DNA of 64,000 bases from assembly GCF_052072235.1 (NCBI RefSeq), contig NZ_CM125436.1, positions 5,512,001 through 5,576,000 on the forward strand, written 5' to 3'. Made by a program: the position numbers and the translations under genes. Each line of letters opens with the position of its first letter. The first letter of the stretch is position 1. The notes beneath the pieces are model-generated. The model had not been told where the DNA came from. It saw nothing but the letters and a program-made list of their open reading frames with translations, and ran no database searches. Of the stretch, positions 25,684 to 34,948 are shown piece after piece. This DNA is from Brevibacillus_D fluminis_A (lineage in GTDB: Bacteria; Bacillota; Bacilli; Brevibacillales; Brevibacillaceae).

Positions 25684-27231
25684 TTAGAGGCCAACTCTGC
25701 CCATGCCATTGATCACTTTGTCGAGCAATTCGTCCATACTTGTCATCACACGAGCTGCTGCGCTATAGGCGTGCTGGTATTTGATCATGTCGGACATCTC
25801 CTCATCGAGAGATACTCCTGAGATCGAGGAGCGCTGATTCTCCACTTGCCCAACCAAAATCTCCGAGTTTTTGTCCATCCGCTGCGCTTCCTGGCTGTCT
25901 ACACCCAATTTCGCGATGGAGTAACGGTAGTAGTCGTCCAGAGTCGTCGATTCACCCAGACCTTCTGTTGACGTAAACACGTGGAATTTGATCGATGCGA
26001 TGTCGCGCGCATTGCGCCCGTCCCCTTCGAAAGACGTCCCCGCTTCGTTGCCCTCCGACGCTTTTGTCTGTGCTGCCGCAATGGCATTCAGATTCGCTAC
26101 GATCGCCGGGTTCAACGCCATCTTCGAAGCGTCTGTTGGCGGTTTTGTCGGATCCGTGCTATCTACAAAGAACATGAGCCCTTGCAAAGGGGCATTCGGG
26201 TTTGTTTTCCGGTTTTCAATGTCAAAAATATTCGCGCCAGTTTGGTGCAATTTGTTGATTTCCGTCGACATGCTTACGGCCAGTTTGTTTAAGCGGGAGG
26301 TCAAGTCTGCGATATACCCCGTTTTGGTGACAACCGGCTGGCCGTTCACAGTCGTCACGGTCGCCTCACCGCGCACCTTCAGATTCCCGCTCAACGTCCC
26401 TTGGCTTGTCGGCTTGAATTCTGCTCCGCCCAATGTAATGTCATTGAAGCCTGTAATCGCGTTTTTCACCGTCGCCATTTCAACCGATGCCCGGCCGGTC
26501 ACCAATTCTTTTCCTTCAATCGTCACGTTGACCATGCCGCTTTCGGCTTCCGTCACTTTGATATCGGCCATCTTTGACAGCTTGTCGAGCAAGACATCTC
26601 GCTGATCATATAGATCATTCGGCTGGTAGCCATGCGGCACAACATCGGCGATCTGTTTGTTCAGGTCTGCGATTTGTTTCGCCATCGAATTGATATCCAG
26701 CACGTTCGTGGCAATCGTATTGTCCAAGTCTGTTTGCAGTTCCGTCATCGAAGTCATGATGCTGGAAAAAGTCTCTGTCAATGCAGTCGCACGCTGAGAC
26801 ACGACCGCGCGCGCAGAAAGGCTATTCGGTTCTTTCGCCAAATCCTGCCACGACTCCCACAGAGAGTCCATAACGGTTTGCAAACCTGTGTCAGACGGCT
26901 CATTCATGATCGCTTCCAGTTTGCCCAACCCGGATTGTACTGCATCCCAATAACCAAGATGCTTATTTTCGTTGCGCACTTGTGTATCGAGAAAACTCTC
27001 ACGGATGCGCTGCAAGTCTGTTACTTGAACACCCGTCCCAATTTGACCAGGTGCCGTACTGTTGTTAATCCCCGGTGCAGGCAGTCCTGGTGTCGCCTGC
27101 ATATTCGCGCGCTGGCGCGTATAGCCTTCCGTATTCGCATTTGCAATATTATGACTCGTCGTATCAAGCGCGGATTGCTGGGCAAACAAGCCCCGCTTGC
27201 TCACTTCAATCCCATGAAACGTTGAACGCAT
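25684..27231 (-). CDS. flgK: Flagellar hook-associated protein 1
   Basis: FlgK is the first hook-filament junction protein. The 515-residue protein starts MRSTFHGIEVSKRGLFAQQSALD and carries the rod/hook signature SHNIANANTEGYTRQR. The C-terminal domain (GVSLDEEMSDMIKYQHAYSAAARVMTSMDELLDKVINGMG) is complete. It follows flgN with a 12-bp gap, so translation is probably coupled. Confidence 0.96.
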   Translation of the reverse strand: MRSTFHGIEVSKRGLFAQQSALDTTSHNIANANTEGYTRQRANMQATPGLPAPGINNSTAPGQIGTGVQVTDLQRIRESFLDTQVRNENKHLGYWDAVQSGLGKLEAIMNEPSDTGLQTVMDSLWESWQDLAKEPNSLSARAVVSQRATALTETFSSIMTSMTELQTDLDNTIATNVLDINSMAKQIADLNKQIADVVPHGYQPNDLYDQRDVLLDKLSKMADIKVTEAESGMVNVTIEGKELVTGRASVEMATVKNAITGFNDITLGGAEFKPTSQGTLSGNLKVRGEATVTTVNGQPVVTKTGYIADLTSRLNKLAVSMSTEINKLHQTGANIFDIENRKTNPNAPLQGLMFFVDSTDPTKPPTDASKMALNPAIVANLNAIAAAQTKASEGNEAGTSFEGDGRNARDIASIKFHVFTSTEGLGESTTLDDYYRYSIAKLGVDSQEAQRMDKNSEILVGQVENQRSSISGVSLDEEMSDMIKYQHAYSAAARVMTSMDELLDKVINGMGRVGL

Positions 27232-27243
27232 CGTAACACCTCT

Positions 27244-27750
27244 CTATGCTTTCTTGTTAAGGTACGACTGGTATTGCGTGTATCCGCCGGACAGTTGCCC
27301 ATTCGGTTTGTGATAGATGTAATCGTCCTCTGGCGGAGCGGTAATGAAATCGAGCGACATTTCCACAAAGGAGAGCGATTGCGCCAATAGCTGCTGATTC
27401 AAATCGTTTGCCGCACGGAGTTCCGATACGATTCGCAGAAGCTCCTCCCGATGTGCGGTCAGTTGAGACTTTTCCTCTGCACTTGTGGTCATTTTGATCA
27501 AATCATCCAAGGTTTTGACCGTAATGGGATAACTGCGCTCACTCAGCAACTTTTCGATGCACTGAATGCGCGCAGCCTCCACCGCTTCAATCGCTTTCAC
27601 CAGTTTTTGCTCTTTCTGCATGATCCGTACAAGCCCATCCGTATTTCCGGCGATGAGCACTTCCTTTTTTTCAACCGCTAACGTCAGCAAGGCAGCATGC
27701 AGGTCGCGCAAGTTGCCGAGCAGCTCATACAGCTTGTTCATGAAGTCCAT
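27244..27750 (-). CDS. flgN: FlgN-family chaperone of FlgK/FlgL
   Basis: This 168-residue, almost entirely helical protein with a long coiled coil starts MDFMNKLYELLGNLRDLHAALL. It ends with a Tyr/Asn-rich tail. Length, structure and position between flgM and flgK identify it as FlgN (yvyG in B. subtilis), the export chaperone for hook-associated proteins. Sequence conservation of this family is low, so context matters. Confidence 0.88.
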   Translation of the reverse strand: MDFMNKLYELLGNLRDLHAALLTLAVEKKEVLIAGNTDGLVRIMQKEQKLVKAIEAVEAARIQCIEKLLSERSYPITVKTLDDLIKMTTSAEEKSQLTAHREELLRIVSELRAANDLNQQLLAQSLSFVEMSLDFITAPPEDDYIYHKPNGQLSGGYTQYQSYLNKKA

Positions 27751-27770
27751 TTGCCTTTACCCCTTTGCTT

Positions 27771-28052
27771 TTAGGGCTTTTTCCAAAACGAGAGGAACTT
27801 TTCCGCCACTTTCTCGGTCGGCACCTGATAGGTTCCATCCTCGATCGCCTGCTTGATGGACTGGACACGCTGCTTGCGAACTTGCGGCGTTTCCTCCGTG
27901 TCCTCACCCATGCGCAGCATTTCGAGTGCTTCGCTTGAGATTTGCACCTCATCTTTGCCCATCTTGTGCTTGCCTTCCTTGGATGCGGCTGCTTTCGCGG
28001 TGTTATTGTACGCATTTATCATTCCAGTGCGATTCGTTTCGTTGATTCGCAT
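27771..28052 (-). CDS. flgM: Anti-sigma-D factor FlgM
   Basis: FlgM holds sigma-D inactive until the hook is complete. The 93-residue protein has MRINETNRTGMINAYNN at the start and the C-terminal sigma-binding region VQSIKQAIEDGTYQVPTEKVAEKFL. It is the first gene of the flgM-flgN-flgK-flgL-yviE run, preceded by AGGGGATG. A terminator separates it from yvyF upstream. I could not identify a clear sigma-D promoter here. Confidence 0.93.
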   Translation of the reverse strand: MRINETNRTGMINAYNNTAKAAASKEGKHKMGKDEVQISSEALEMLRMGEDTEETPQVRKQRVQSIKQAIEDGTYQVPTEKVAEKFLSFWKKP

Positions 28053-28079
28053 ATTTTTTTCATCCCCTTATCTACAAAA

Positions 28080-28125
28080 CAAAATGCCGATGACTACCTG
28101 TTCAGTAGTATCATCGGCATTTTTC
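28080..28125 (-). terminator. Terminator after yvyF
   Basis: A long stem AAAATGCCGATGA / TCATCGGCATTTT with a loop of about 18 nt is followed by T residues on the minus strand. It separates the comF/yvyF unit from flgM. Confidence 0.88.
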
Positions 28126-28144
28126 ACAAAAATGATTAGTTTTC

Positions 28145-28570
28145 CTATTCAATAATGTGGTCTTTGCGTTTATAGCCTTGTGCATTACGTTCTTTTTCAA
28201 AGTCAGCCAAGCGCTGATCCACATCAAGCTGTTGGTTGATCTCTCGCTTTAGATCATGAGCGCAGTTATCGCAAAATGTGCCTTTTTGAATCGTCGTGCC
28301 GCAATTTTCACATGGATATCCCAAATTCGGCGTATTCGCGATAGAAATTCTGCCTTCCCGAATAAACCGCGTGATCTGCTTGGCCGAAACGCCGGTAGCC
28401 TCGCTCACTTGTTGTAGCGTAGACCCGCGATTTTCGCGTTTGCGCAAGAACTGTGCACACTTTTCATAATCCTTCTCGATGGCTTGATAGCACTTAGGGC
28501 AAACATCTCGCGTCGATTGGACGAACAACGCATCACAGCTTGTGCAATTAGCCAACTTTCCCAAACTCAT
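28145..28570 (-). CDS. yvyF: YvyF-type flagellar-operon zinc-ribbon/HTH protein
   Basis: This 141-residue protein has an N-terminal CTSC...CPKC zinc ribbon and a central helix-turn-helix (TLQQVSEATGVSAKQITRFIREG). A second CENC...CDNC zinc ribbon follows, and the tail is helical. It matches the family annotated as flagellar operon protein TIGR03826. It lies between comFC and flgM as in B. subtilis. A regulatory DNA-binding role is likely but not proven. Confidence 0.88.
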   Translation of the reverse strand: MSLGKLANCTSCDALFVQSTRDVCPKCYQAIEKDYEKCAQFLRKRENRGSTLQQVSEATGVSAKQITRFIREGRISIANTPNLGYPCENCGTTIQKGTFCDNCAHDLKREINQQLDVDQRLADFEKERNAQGYKRKDHIIE

Positions 28571-28677
28571 GGCAATTCTCTCCCCTTACACCGACTATCC
28601 CATCGGGAAAATCCTTACTTTCACTATAACGTATTTCGACAAAAACGACTATGACCGTTTTATGTAGTTTTCCATAG

Positions 28678-29460
28678 TCAACGGCATAATGTGAGACTGC
28701 AAACATCGATTTTGTTCGCAGCAGTCGGTAAAGCGGCAGCATGGATTGCCGTGGCACAGGAGCGTAGCGTAGAGCCGGTCGTATAAATATCGTCGACGAT
28801 CAATAGTTTTTTGACTCTAGTAAGCGGTATAGGTAGCATCGCGAATGCGTCCCGCATGCTTTCCTGGCGGGCCAGGCGCCCGACTTGCTTGCTCTGCTTG
28901 TCCGTTTCTTTTGTCCGCAGCAAAAGCGATTTTACAGGCAAACGCAAGATACGCCCGAGCTGGACGGCAAGCAGCTCGGCTTGATTAAAACCACGCTCCC
29001 ATTGCCGATTTTCATGAAGGGGGACGTAGCTGATCAGCGAAATGCCGGCATCCCGAAAATAACGGACGTAGCCGATCGCCATCAGCACGGCAAAGCAGTG
29101 CGCCCATCGCTCGTCGCCACGGTATTTGAAGGTGCCGATCCGTTCCTTGATCCACCCGTCATAGCGAAGCAGGCTCCGGTTGCAGCAAAGCGGATCATGC
29201 GCGATATGCGCGCAATCGCCGCACAGCTCGCCTTGTCCCACCCAGCTCTGCAAACTGCGACCGCAACGAAGGCAATGTACGCCCTGCAAAATGACAAGCT
29301 CACTGAGACAGCCTGCGCATAGCGGCAATTGACCGAATAACCGGTACAGTCGCGGATAAACGCTGCTGGGGACAAGGCTCCGGGCCAGCACTGTCCATGT
29401 TTCCTCCAACCGCTTTTGTACCAGGCTCCGATTGCAAGCCAAACACATCTTGTCACCCAT
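28678..29460 (-). CDS. comFC: Competence protein ComFC (phosphoribosyltransferase-like)
   Basis: ComFC is needed for efficient uptake of transforming DNA. The 260-residue protein has N-terminal zinc Cys pairs (LCAGC, CLRCG, CGDC) and a phosphoribosyltransferase domain ending in the PRPP loop LIVDDIYTTGST. The family-typical NRQWERGFNQAELLA is present. Its start overlaps the end of comFA by 8 bp. The comFB gene found between the two in B. subtilis is absent. Confidence 0.93.
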   Translation of the reverse strand: MGDKMCLACNRSLVQKRLEETWTVLARSLVPSSVYPRLYRLFGQLPLCAGCLSELVILQGVHCLRCGRSLQSWVGQGELCGDCAHIAHDPLCCNRSLLRYDGWIKERIGTFKYRGDERWAHCFAVLMAIGYVRYFRDAGISLISYVPLHENRQWERGFNQAELLAVQLGRILRLPVKSLLLRTKETDKQSKQVGRLARQESMRDAFAMLPIPLTRVKKLLIVDDIYTTGSTLRSCATAIHAAALPTAANKIDVCSLTLCR

Positions 29461-31399
29461 GGTTCACCTGCTCCTTTCGCACGCTCATCCCCAAACGATT
29501 CATTCGCTTGATCTGCTTTACGGCTGTGTGCGGCACCCGCGAGCTGCCTGCCGTAATGAAGCGCACCATCCCATCCGGAGCATCTGCGGACCGCCCTACC
29601 CTCCCTGCGATTTGCACCAATGACGCTTCATCAAAAACACCGGCATCGGCCCCTAACACGATGACATCCGACCGCGGAATCGTCACGCCGCGTTCCAATA
29701 TGGTCGTGGTTACAATCAGCCGCAACCGTTTTTCCCGAAACAGGGTGACCTTCTTCTCGCGTTCGGGGTCAGCTGCGTGCACGCCCGCCACCAGTCCATC
29801 GGTAGCAGGTAAAAAACGACCGATATAGCGCACGACGTGTTCGATCCATTCGATCCGGGGCACGAAAAGAAACAGCTGTCGATCTGCGTCGAGCGTGTGG
29901 GCGACCGCCCCCAGCAGGCTCTCCATCGGCACCCCTGTGCGCAGTTTCCGTTCAAGCTGGCGTTCCAGCACCACTTGAGGCACCGGCAGCAAATGACCGT
30001 GGTAGCGCAGCGGCAACATGACATGTGTAGCCGAAGACGGCGCAATCTGAAAAAACTTCTTCCTTACCAGCTTGCGGGTCAACTCGCGCGGTGGCGTAGC
30101 ACTGAGAAACAAGCGCTTCCCCCCATCCGCAGCCGCTCGTTCAACCGCTCGGTACAGCATCTCATCCCCTCGAAACGGGAAGGCATCGACCTCGTCGACG
30201 ATGACCAGCGCAAACCGTCGGTAATACCGCATCACCTGATGTGTGGTCGAAATGACCAACTGCGCATCCTGCCATTTTTCCAGGCTGGAGCCGTGGACGG
30301 CAATAACCTTGGTCGTCGGAAAAACACGAGCCAGCCTCGGTGCCAGCTCCAGCACGACATCCTTGCGCGGGGTGGCCACCAGCACCTGCCCTCCTTTTGC
30401 CACGATTTCATTGATGGCAGGAAAGATCAGCTCTGTCTTGCCCGCGCCGCAGACGGCCCAGATCAAAAACCCTCCCGCTTGGTTGCCCGAGGCCACAAAG
30501 CGCCGTGCATGTTCTGCCGCGAATGATTGGGCGGGCGAAAATTGACCAGACCATTGCAGCGGACTGGCAGTTGGTTCTTTTACTGCCCCACTTTCACACT
30601 GTGGCATTGGCGTACATACATAAGGCGTGCAGCATTTGCTCCGCCCCATGTCCAGACAGGCGGTGCAATAGGCGCACCCCTGGCCGCATGTATGACAGGT
30701 GCATAAAAGAATATGCCGCGCGCTACCGCAACGTTGGCAGCGGAAGGTGAGTGAATGACGCACGATTCCTTTATGCAGCTTCAGGCTGATTCCTGGATAG
30801 ATCTCCGTCTTTTCTTGCAGAACAAGCCACTGCAGCGCCTCCTGCATAAAGCGAATCGGCTGACCTTGTTTTTCCGATAATCGTTCTATCTCATCGAGGA
30901 ATAAGGCCCGTCCCGAAATTTGGCCGTATAAATGTGCTGCTTCTTTTATGAGTTGGTTGTGTGTCATGGTGAGCGGATTTGACAGGTGGGATGGGTATGC
31001 ACTTGCCTCGGAAGGCTCGTTTGGGGGTTGCTTCCAGGTTGACACGGAAAAATACGCCTCAGCCGCAGGTGGGCTTGGTGCGTCTGCCACACGCTGCCCG
31101 TACAACCGATTGGTCTGTTTGACCATTCTGGAGACCATGCCGCGCAACTCGTCTACCACCGCTTCGCTGAATACGCCGCGTTTGCTCACATGGCGGTTGA
31201 TTTGCTCGCGAATGGCAAAAGCCAGGGCCAACGAGGTACTGCTCCCGATCACAAACAGCCTCCTCGACTCCTGCTCTTCCCAAAACAGCTTGTCCACCGA
31301 AAAGCACGGTGTGACATATGCTTGCGGAGATTGCAGCCGTGCTCTTGCAGGCATGCGCCCGCTCACTTCCGCCTTGATGTAGACGAGATAATTCCGCAT
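29453..31399 (-). CDS. comFA: Competence helicase-like ATPase ComFA
   Basis: ComFA is a cytosolic DEAD-box-like ATPase helping pull single-stranded DNA into the cell. The 648 residues show a zinc-binding Cys cluster (CQRCG ... CTCHTCGQGC ... CTAC, about residues 220-255), Walker A (CGAGKTE, about 313) and motif II DEVD (about 400). SATPPRE (motif III) and the C-terminal helicase motif QIAGRVGRSADAP are also present. The N-terminal 200 residues are specific to this lineage. The ATG at 31399 follows AGGGAGGGG. Confidence 0.94.
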   Translation of the reverse strand: MRNYLVYIKAEVSGRMPARARLQSPQAYVTPCFSVDKLFWEEQESRRLFVIGSSTSLALAFAIREQINRHVSKRGVFSEAVVDELRGMVSRMVKQTNRLYGQRVADAPSPPAAEAYFSVSTWKQPPNEPSEASAYPSHLSNPLTMTHNQLIKEAAHLYGQISGRALFLDEIERLSEKQGQPIRFMQEALQWLVLQEKTEIYPGISLKLHKGIVRHSLTFRCQRCGSARHILLCTCHTCGQGCAYCTACLDMGRSKCCTPYVCTPMPQCESGAVKEPTASPLQWSGQFSPAQSFAAEHARRFVASGNQAGGFLIWAVCGAGKTELIFPAINEIVAKGGQVLVATPRKDVVLELAPRLARVFPTTKVIAVHGSSLEKWQDAQLVISTTHQVMRYYRRFALVIVDEVDAFPFRGDEMLYRAVERAAADGGKRLFLSATPPRELTRKLVRKKFFQIAPSSATHVMLPLRYHGHLLPVPQVVLERQLERKLRTGVPMESLLGAVAHTLDADRQLFLFVPRIEWIEHVVRYIGRFLPATDGLVAGVHAADPEREKKVTLFREKRLRLIVTTTILERGVTIPRSDVIVLGADAGVFDEASLVQIAGRVGRSADAPDGMVRFITAGSSRVPHTAVKQIKRMNRLGMSVRKEQVNHG

Positions 31400-31454
31400 G
31401 TGTGTTCCCCTCCCTTTCCTTTATTGTGGAAAAAGACAGAGGGGGTGCGCAAAT

Positions 31455-31478
31455 AAAAAAGAGAGCTGATCAGCTCTC
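31455..31478 (-). terminator. Terminator that overlaps a stop codon
   Basis: The perfect 18-bp palindrome GAGAGCTGATCAGCTCTC is followed by TTTTTTATTT on the minus strand. The TGA stop of the gene at 31470-31832 is the centre of the palindrome. Confidence 0.85.
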
Positions 31479-31832
31479 ACTTGTTGAAGGGTCGCGCAGA
31501 TCCAAAACGTAAGCAGGCGCTGACGCGCTCTCCTCCGTAGTGAACAGCAGTTTATTGCGTTCCAATATCTTGATGATCGCTGGCGTATCATCGGTCGAAC
31601 CGTGATCGGCAAGCAAAATCCGAACCGGCGTACCGTTTTTACGCGATGCAAAATGCAACCGGCGAACCACTGCTTCCAGCTGCTCGGCAGATTGATATAG
31701 ATGAAGTTTCACCAAAATTGGCGTTTTTCCTGAAACAGTCGGGATTCGGCCAACAATGGGAGCGGCAATCAACGCAATCAAACCCGCGCAGCTATACGAT
31801 ACCAAAAGCCACGTAAACAACTCGTACAGCAT
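31470..31832 (-). CDS. Small membrane-anchored protein of unknown function
   Basis: This 120-residue protein starts MLYELFTWLLVSYSCAGLIALIAAP, a single N-terminal transmembrane segment. The soluble part contains RILLADHGSTDDTPAIIKIL, which recalls the DDGS/T-containing nucleotide-binding loop of family-2 glycosyltransferases. The protein is too short to be such an enzyme. GGGAGGG precedes the ATG at 31832. A further ATG two codons upstream abuts the SD and is less likely. It lies downstream of degU. Confidence 0.65.
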   Translation of the reverse strand: MLYELFTWLLVSYSCAGLIALIAAPIVGRIPTVSGKTPILVKLHLYQSAEQLEAVVRRLHFASRKNGTPVRILLADHGSTDDTPAIIKILERNKLLFTTEESASAPAYVLDLRDPSTSES

Positions 31833-31893
31833 GAGCATCCCTCCCTACTGACAGGGTATGCTCATCTTGCACTCCGTGCTATCGCAACTTTGC

Positions 31894-32601
31894 CTACAGG
31901 CGCACCCAGCCATTTTTGATCGAGTTGACGACGGCCTGCGTGCGGTCTTGTACATTGAGCTTTTGCAAAATGCTGCTGACATGGTTTTTTACCGTTTTTT
32001 CGCTGATGAACAAATACTCACCGATCGCACGGTTGCTTTTCCCCTCAGCCATCAGTTGCAATACTTCCAGCTCACGGCGGGTCAAAGACTCGATAATGTG
32101 CGGATCGACCGTTACAGCCGTCTCATAAGCCGCGGTTTGTTCCAGCGTCTCTTCTTGTTCGCTCAGTCGACGGAATTCGTCAATCAGCTTGCCCGTCACT
32201 TTCGGGTGAATGTAGGCGCCTCCGCGCGCAACGACGCGTACCGCTTCAACCAGCTCGCTGGTGCCCATCTCCTTCAGCAAATAGCCGGAAGCACCGGAAC
32301 GGAGCGTCCGGTACACATAACCCTCGTCGTCATGGATCGACAAAATGATCACGCGAGTCTTCGGGCTGACGGTCACAACTTCTTCGGATGCGACCACACC
32401 GTTCACATTTGGCATGTTAATATCCATCAGGAGTACCTGCGGCTTGTGCTTTTCGACCAATTCAACCGCCTCGGAGCCGTCGGAGCCTTCCCCAACTACA
32501 CAGAAGTCCTCTTCCATCTCCAGAATTCGTTTTACTCCTTCACGGAACAATTGATGATCATCTACCAAGACGATACTGATTTTTTCCTTCTGTTTCTCCA
32601 T
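31894..32601 (-). CDS. degU: Two-component response regulator DegU
   Basis: DegU is the regulator of exoenzymes, motility and competence. The 235-residue NarL-type protein has a receiver domain with acidic pocket VDDH (about 14-16) and phospho-acceptor Asp60 (VLLMDINMP). The LuxR-type C-terminal HTH (LTRRELEVLQLMAEGKSNRAIGEYL; SEKTVKNHVSSILQKL) is complete. It lies 31 bp after degS. Its neighbours comF, flg genes and hag are the classical DegU-controlled processes. Confidence 0.96.
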   Translation of the reverse strand: MEKQKEKISIVLVDDHQLFREGVKRILEMEEDFCVVGEGSDGSEAVELVEKHKPQVLLMDINMPNVNGVVASEEVVTVSPKTRVIILSIHDDEGYVYRTLRSGASGYLLKEMGTSELVEAVRVVARGGAYIHPKVTGKLIDEFRRLSEQEETLEQTAAYETAVTVDPHIIESLTRRELEVLQLMAEGKSNRAIGEYLFISEKTVKNHVSSILQKLNVQDRTQAVVNSIKNGWVRL

Positions 32602-32632
32602 TTTCTCACCTTCCGCGAATGCATTCTAGTCT

Positions 32633-33775
32633 CTATCTTTTGATCGGAATATGGAACTGTACTCTCGTCCCTTGGCCTGGCTGCGAATGAATCTCCATCG
32701 TGCCTTCCAACAGCTGCGTCCGCTCTTTCATGCCCAAAATGCCAAAGGACTCTCCATCCGAGCTTTTTTCCGATACGACGAACCCGACTCCATCGTCCTT
32801 GACGACGATGATCACCTGCTCGTATTGAAATTCTACTTTTACCTGCACTTTTTTCGCGCGGGCATGCTTGAGCGTATTGTTCAGGCACTCCTGTATCAAA
32901 CGGAACAGCGCGGCTTTCACCGAACTATCCAAATGCTGCTCTTTGCCAAAAACAGCTACATTGATATGCAAATTGGTGCGTTCTTCAAACGTTTGGCAAT
33001 ATTTCTGAATGGTAGGAATGAGCCCGAGATCATCCAACGCCATCGGGCGCAGATCGAAAATGATCCGCCGCACATCGGACAGGCTGAAACGCACCATGTC
33101 CTTCAATTCGTGCAGCTCCATTTGGGCTTCCACCATTCGATCGTTCTTCAGCATTTTCTCGACAATCTCCGTGCGCAGGACGACATTTGCCATCGACTGC
33201 GCAGGACCGTCGTGAATTTCTCTGGAAACGCGCTTGCGTTCTTCTTCCTGCGCCTGGATGATCCGCAGGCCCAGCATCTGATGGTGCTTGGCCGTCTCCA
33301 GCGCTTCTCCCACCTTGCTCAGATCGCCTGTCAGGTAATTCAGCACGACGCCAATGTGGGACATCAGGTTCTCCGCTTTTGCGATCGTTTCCTCGAGGCT
33401 GCGCAGACGCCGCTCCAATTCATCCCTGCGGCGGCGAAGGTTGGCCTCGCGCTCCCGGTTTACGGTCAGCTCAATCTGGATATTGTGAGCCTCCTCGTAG
33501 GCGACTCGTATGTCCTCTTCGGTATAGCTATGAAAATGTCTGCTTACCTGAGCCAAACGGGACTTTGCTTTTCGGTACGCCAATTCCAGCTTGTCCACAC
33601 GATCGATCACTTTGCCGATCTCATTGCGAATCTCCATGATCTCCAGCTTCATCGTGCCACTTTCACGGCGGGCGTTTTCCGAAATCTCAAAAATCTGTTT
33701 TCTGCTGGCCTCCACGGTCTTCACTGTTTTTTTGAAGACGCCGTCCAGCAGATTGACATCAACCTTTTGGCTCAT
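32633..33775 (-). CDS. degS: Sensor histidine kinase DegS
   Basis: DegS is the cytosolic kinase for DegU. The 380-residue protein has no transmembrane segment. It has a long N-terminal coiled coil (about 10-165), a HisKA_3 motif with phospho-His188 (SREIHDGPAQSMAN) and an HATPase domain (LNNTLKHARAKKVQV; VKDDGVGF; GILGMKERTQLLEG). Start MSQKVDVNLLDGVF at 33775 follows GAGGAG. An upstream in-frame ATG lacks an SD. Confidence 0.96.
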   Translation of the reverse strand: MSQKVDVNLLDGVFKKTVKTVEASRKQIFEISENARRESGTMKLEIMEIRNEIGKVIDRVDKLELAYRKAKSRLAQVSRHFHSYTEEDIRVAYEEAHNIQIELTVNREREANLRRRRDELERRLRSLEETIAKAENLMSHIGVVLNYLTGDLSKVGEALETAKHHQMLGLRIIQAQEEERKRVSREIHDGPAQSMANVVLRTEIVEKMLKNDRMVEAQMELHELKDMVRFSLSDVRRIIFDLRPMALDDLGLIPTIQKYCQTFEERTNLHINVAVFGKEQHLDSSVKAALFRLIQECLNNTLKHARAKKVQVKVEFQYEQVIIVVKDDGVGFVVSEKSSDGESFGILGMKERTQLLEGTMEIHSQPGQGTRVQFHIPIKR

Positions 33776-33786
33776 GACTGCTCCTC

Positions 33787-34800
33787 TCAAAAACCCGTTT
33801 TCACCTTCGTAAATAGTTCCAACAGCTTCTGTGTATCAAATGTATGCATGCCGACGTCATAGCGAGGCAGCTCGAAACGGTTCGTTCCGGCCTTGACGAC
33901 ATCGGGACGCGAATTAAACGCATATTGATAACCGGCTTGCTTGGCGGTTTCCGTCACCGTCTCATTGCTGAAACCGAACGGGTAGGAAATCACCCGAATC
34001 TCCTTTTTCGCGATTTGGGAAAGCGCGACTCGCGACATCATGAAATCAACGTACAGCCGATTTTTGTACTCCTGCTCGTTTTCCAGACGGGACAAGTCCT
34101 CCAGATAAACAGGAGCCGTCTGCGGCGTCAAATCTCCCCATTCGTTTTTTTCCGCTTGTTCATGCAGGCTGTAGGTATGGGAGCCGATATCGGACAACCC
34201 TGATGCCAACAGCTCATTCACCTCTTGCTCCGATAGCGGCGTGGTCATGTTCGGTCGCTTGCGGTCTACCGAATCACGCAGCCGCCCTGCAATCAAAAAG
34301 TTGACGGAAGGGTACCCGTATTGCTGTAACAACGGAAATGCTTCGGTATAGTAGCTTTCATACCCATCATCAAACGTGAGCAGTACGGCGTTCTCCGTCG
34401 CCAATACGCCCGTATCCACAAAACGGAGGAACTCCGTCAATGAAATCGGATGGAAGTCATTTTCGCGCAGAAAATCCAGATGCGCCTTCAATTCAGATGG
34501 GCTAATCTCATATTGTCGATCCGTCTTATCGGACACATGGTGGTATGTCAACACGACCACTTGATTATCGTACCACTTCTGTTTTTTTACCGGCTGTGAT
34601 TGTTGCTCGGGCTGTTTTTGCCAGTCTGCCTCTTTCGAAACAGCTGCCTCAGCGGGTTCATTCGCAGTCTGCGCCTCCACGGCCCCCGGTGCAACGGCTG
34701 GCTGTACAGAGTCAGTCGCCCCGCCCGACCAGAAACCGCCCGCTACGACTGTCACCAGTACAATCAGGAACGTAATCAAGAAGGATATCCTTTTAAACAC
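33787..34800 (-). CDS. Secreted or membrane-anchored polysaccharide deacetylase
   Basis: This enzyme family removes acetyl groups from peptidoglycan or related glycans outside the cell. The 337-residue protein starts GTG behind AAGGAGGAG. It has an N-terminal signal anchor (ISFLITFLIVLVTVVAGGFW) and an Ala/Glu/Gln-rich linker to about residue 75. The NodB domain follows with LTYHHVS, catalytic TFDDGYESY and metal-binding GSHTYSLH. RVISYPFGFSNE is also present. It is 11 bp upstream of degS and may be co-transcribed. Confidence 0.9.
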   Translation of the reverse strand: MFKRISFLITFLIVLVTVVAGGFWSGGATDSVQPAVAPGAVEAQTANEPAEAAVSKEADWQKQPEQQSQPVKKQKWYDNQVVVLTYHHVSDKTDRQYEISPSELKAHLDFLRENDFHPISLTEFLRFVDTGVLATENAVLLTFDDGYESYYTEAFPLLQQYGYPSVNFLIAGRLRDSVDRKRPNMTTPLSEQEVNELLASGLSDIGSHTYSLHEQAEKNEWGDLTPQTAPVYLEDLSRLENEQEYKNRLYVDFMMSRVALSQIAKKEIRVISYPFGFSNETVTETAKQAGYQYAFNSRPDVVKAGTNRFELPRYDVGMHTFDTQKLLELFTKVKTGF

Positions 34801-34894
34801 GCAGACTCCTCCTTTTTCATTTTATCATGTTCGACAAAAAAGCAGGAATTCCTTTATGTATGTCCTGCCAATGATGTAGAGTTTTGGCGAATTG

Positions 34895-34926
34895 AAAAAA
34901 TGCCTAGCGCGGTGGCTAGGCATTTC
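34895..34926 (-). terminator. metK terminator
   Basis: A stem AAATGCCTAGC / GCTAGGCATTT with a 5-nt loop, then TTTTTC on the minus strand, lies 24 bp after the metK stop. Confidence 0.9.
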
Positions 34927-34948
34927 CCTTGTTTTATCGATAGCGAGC

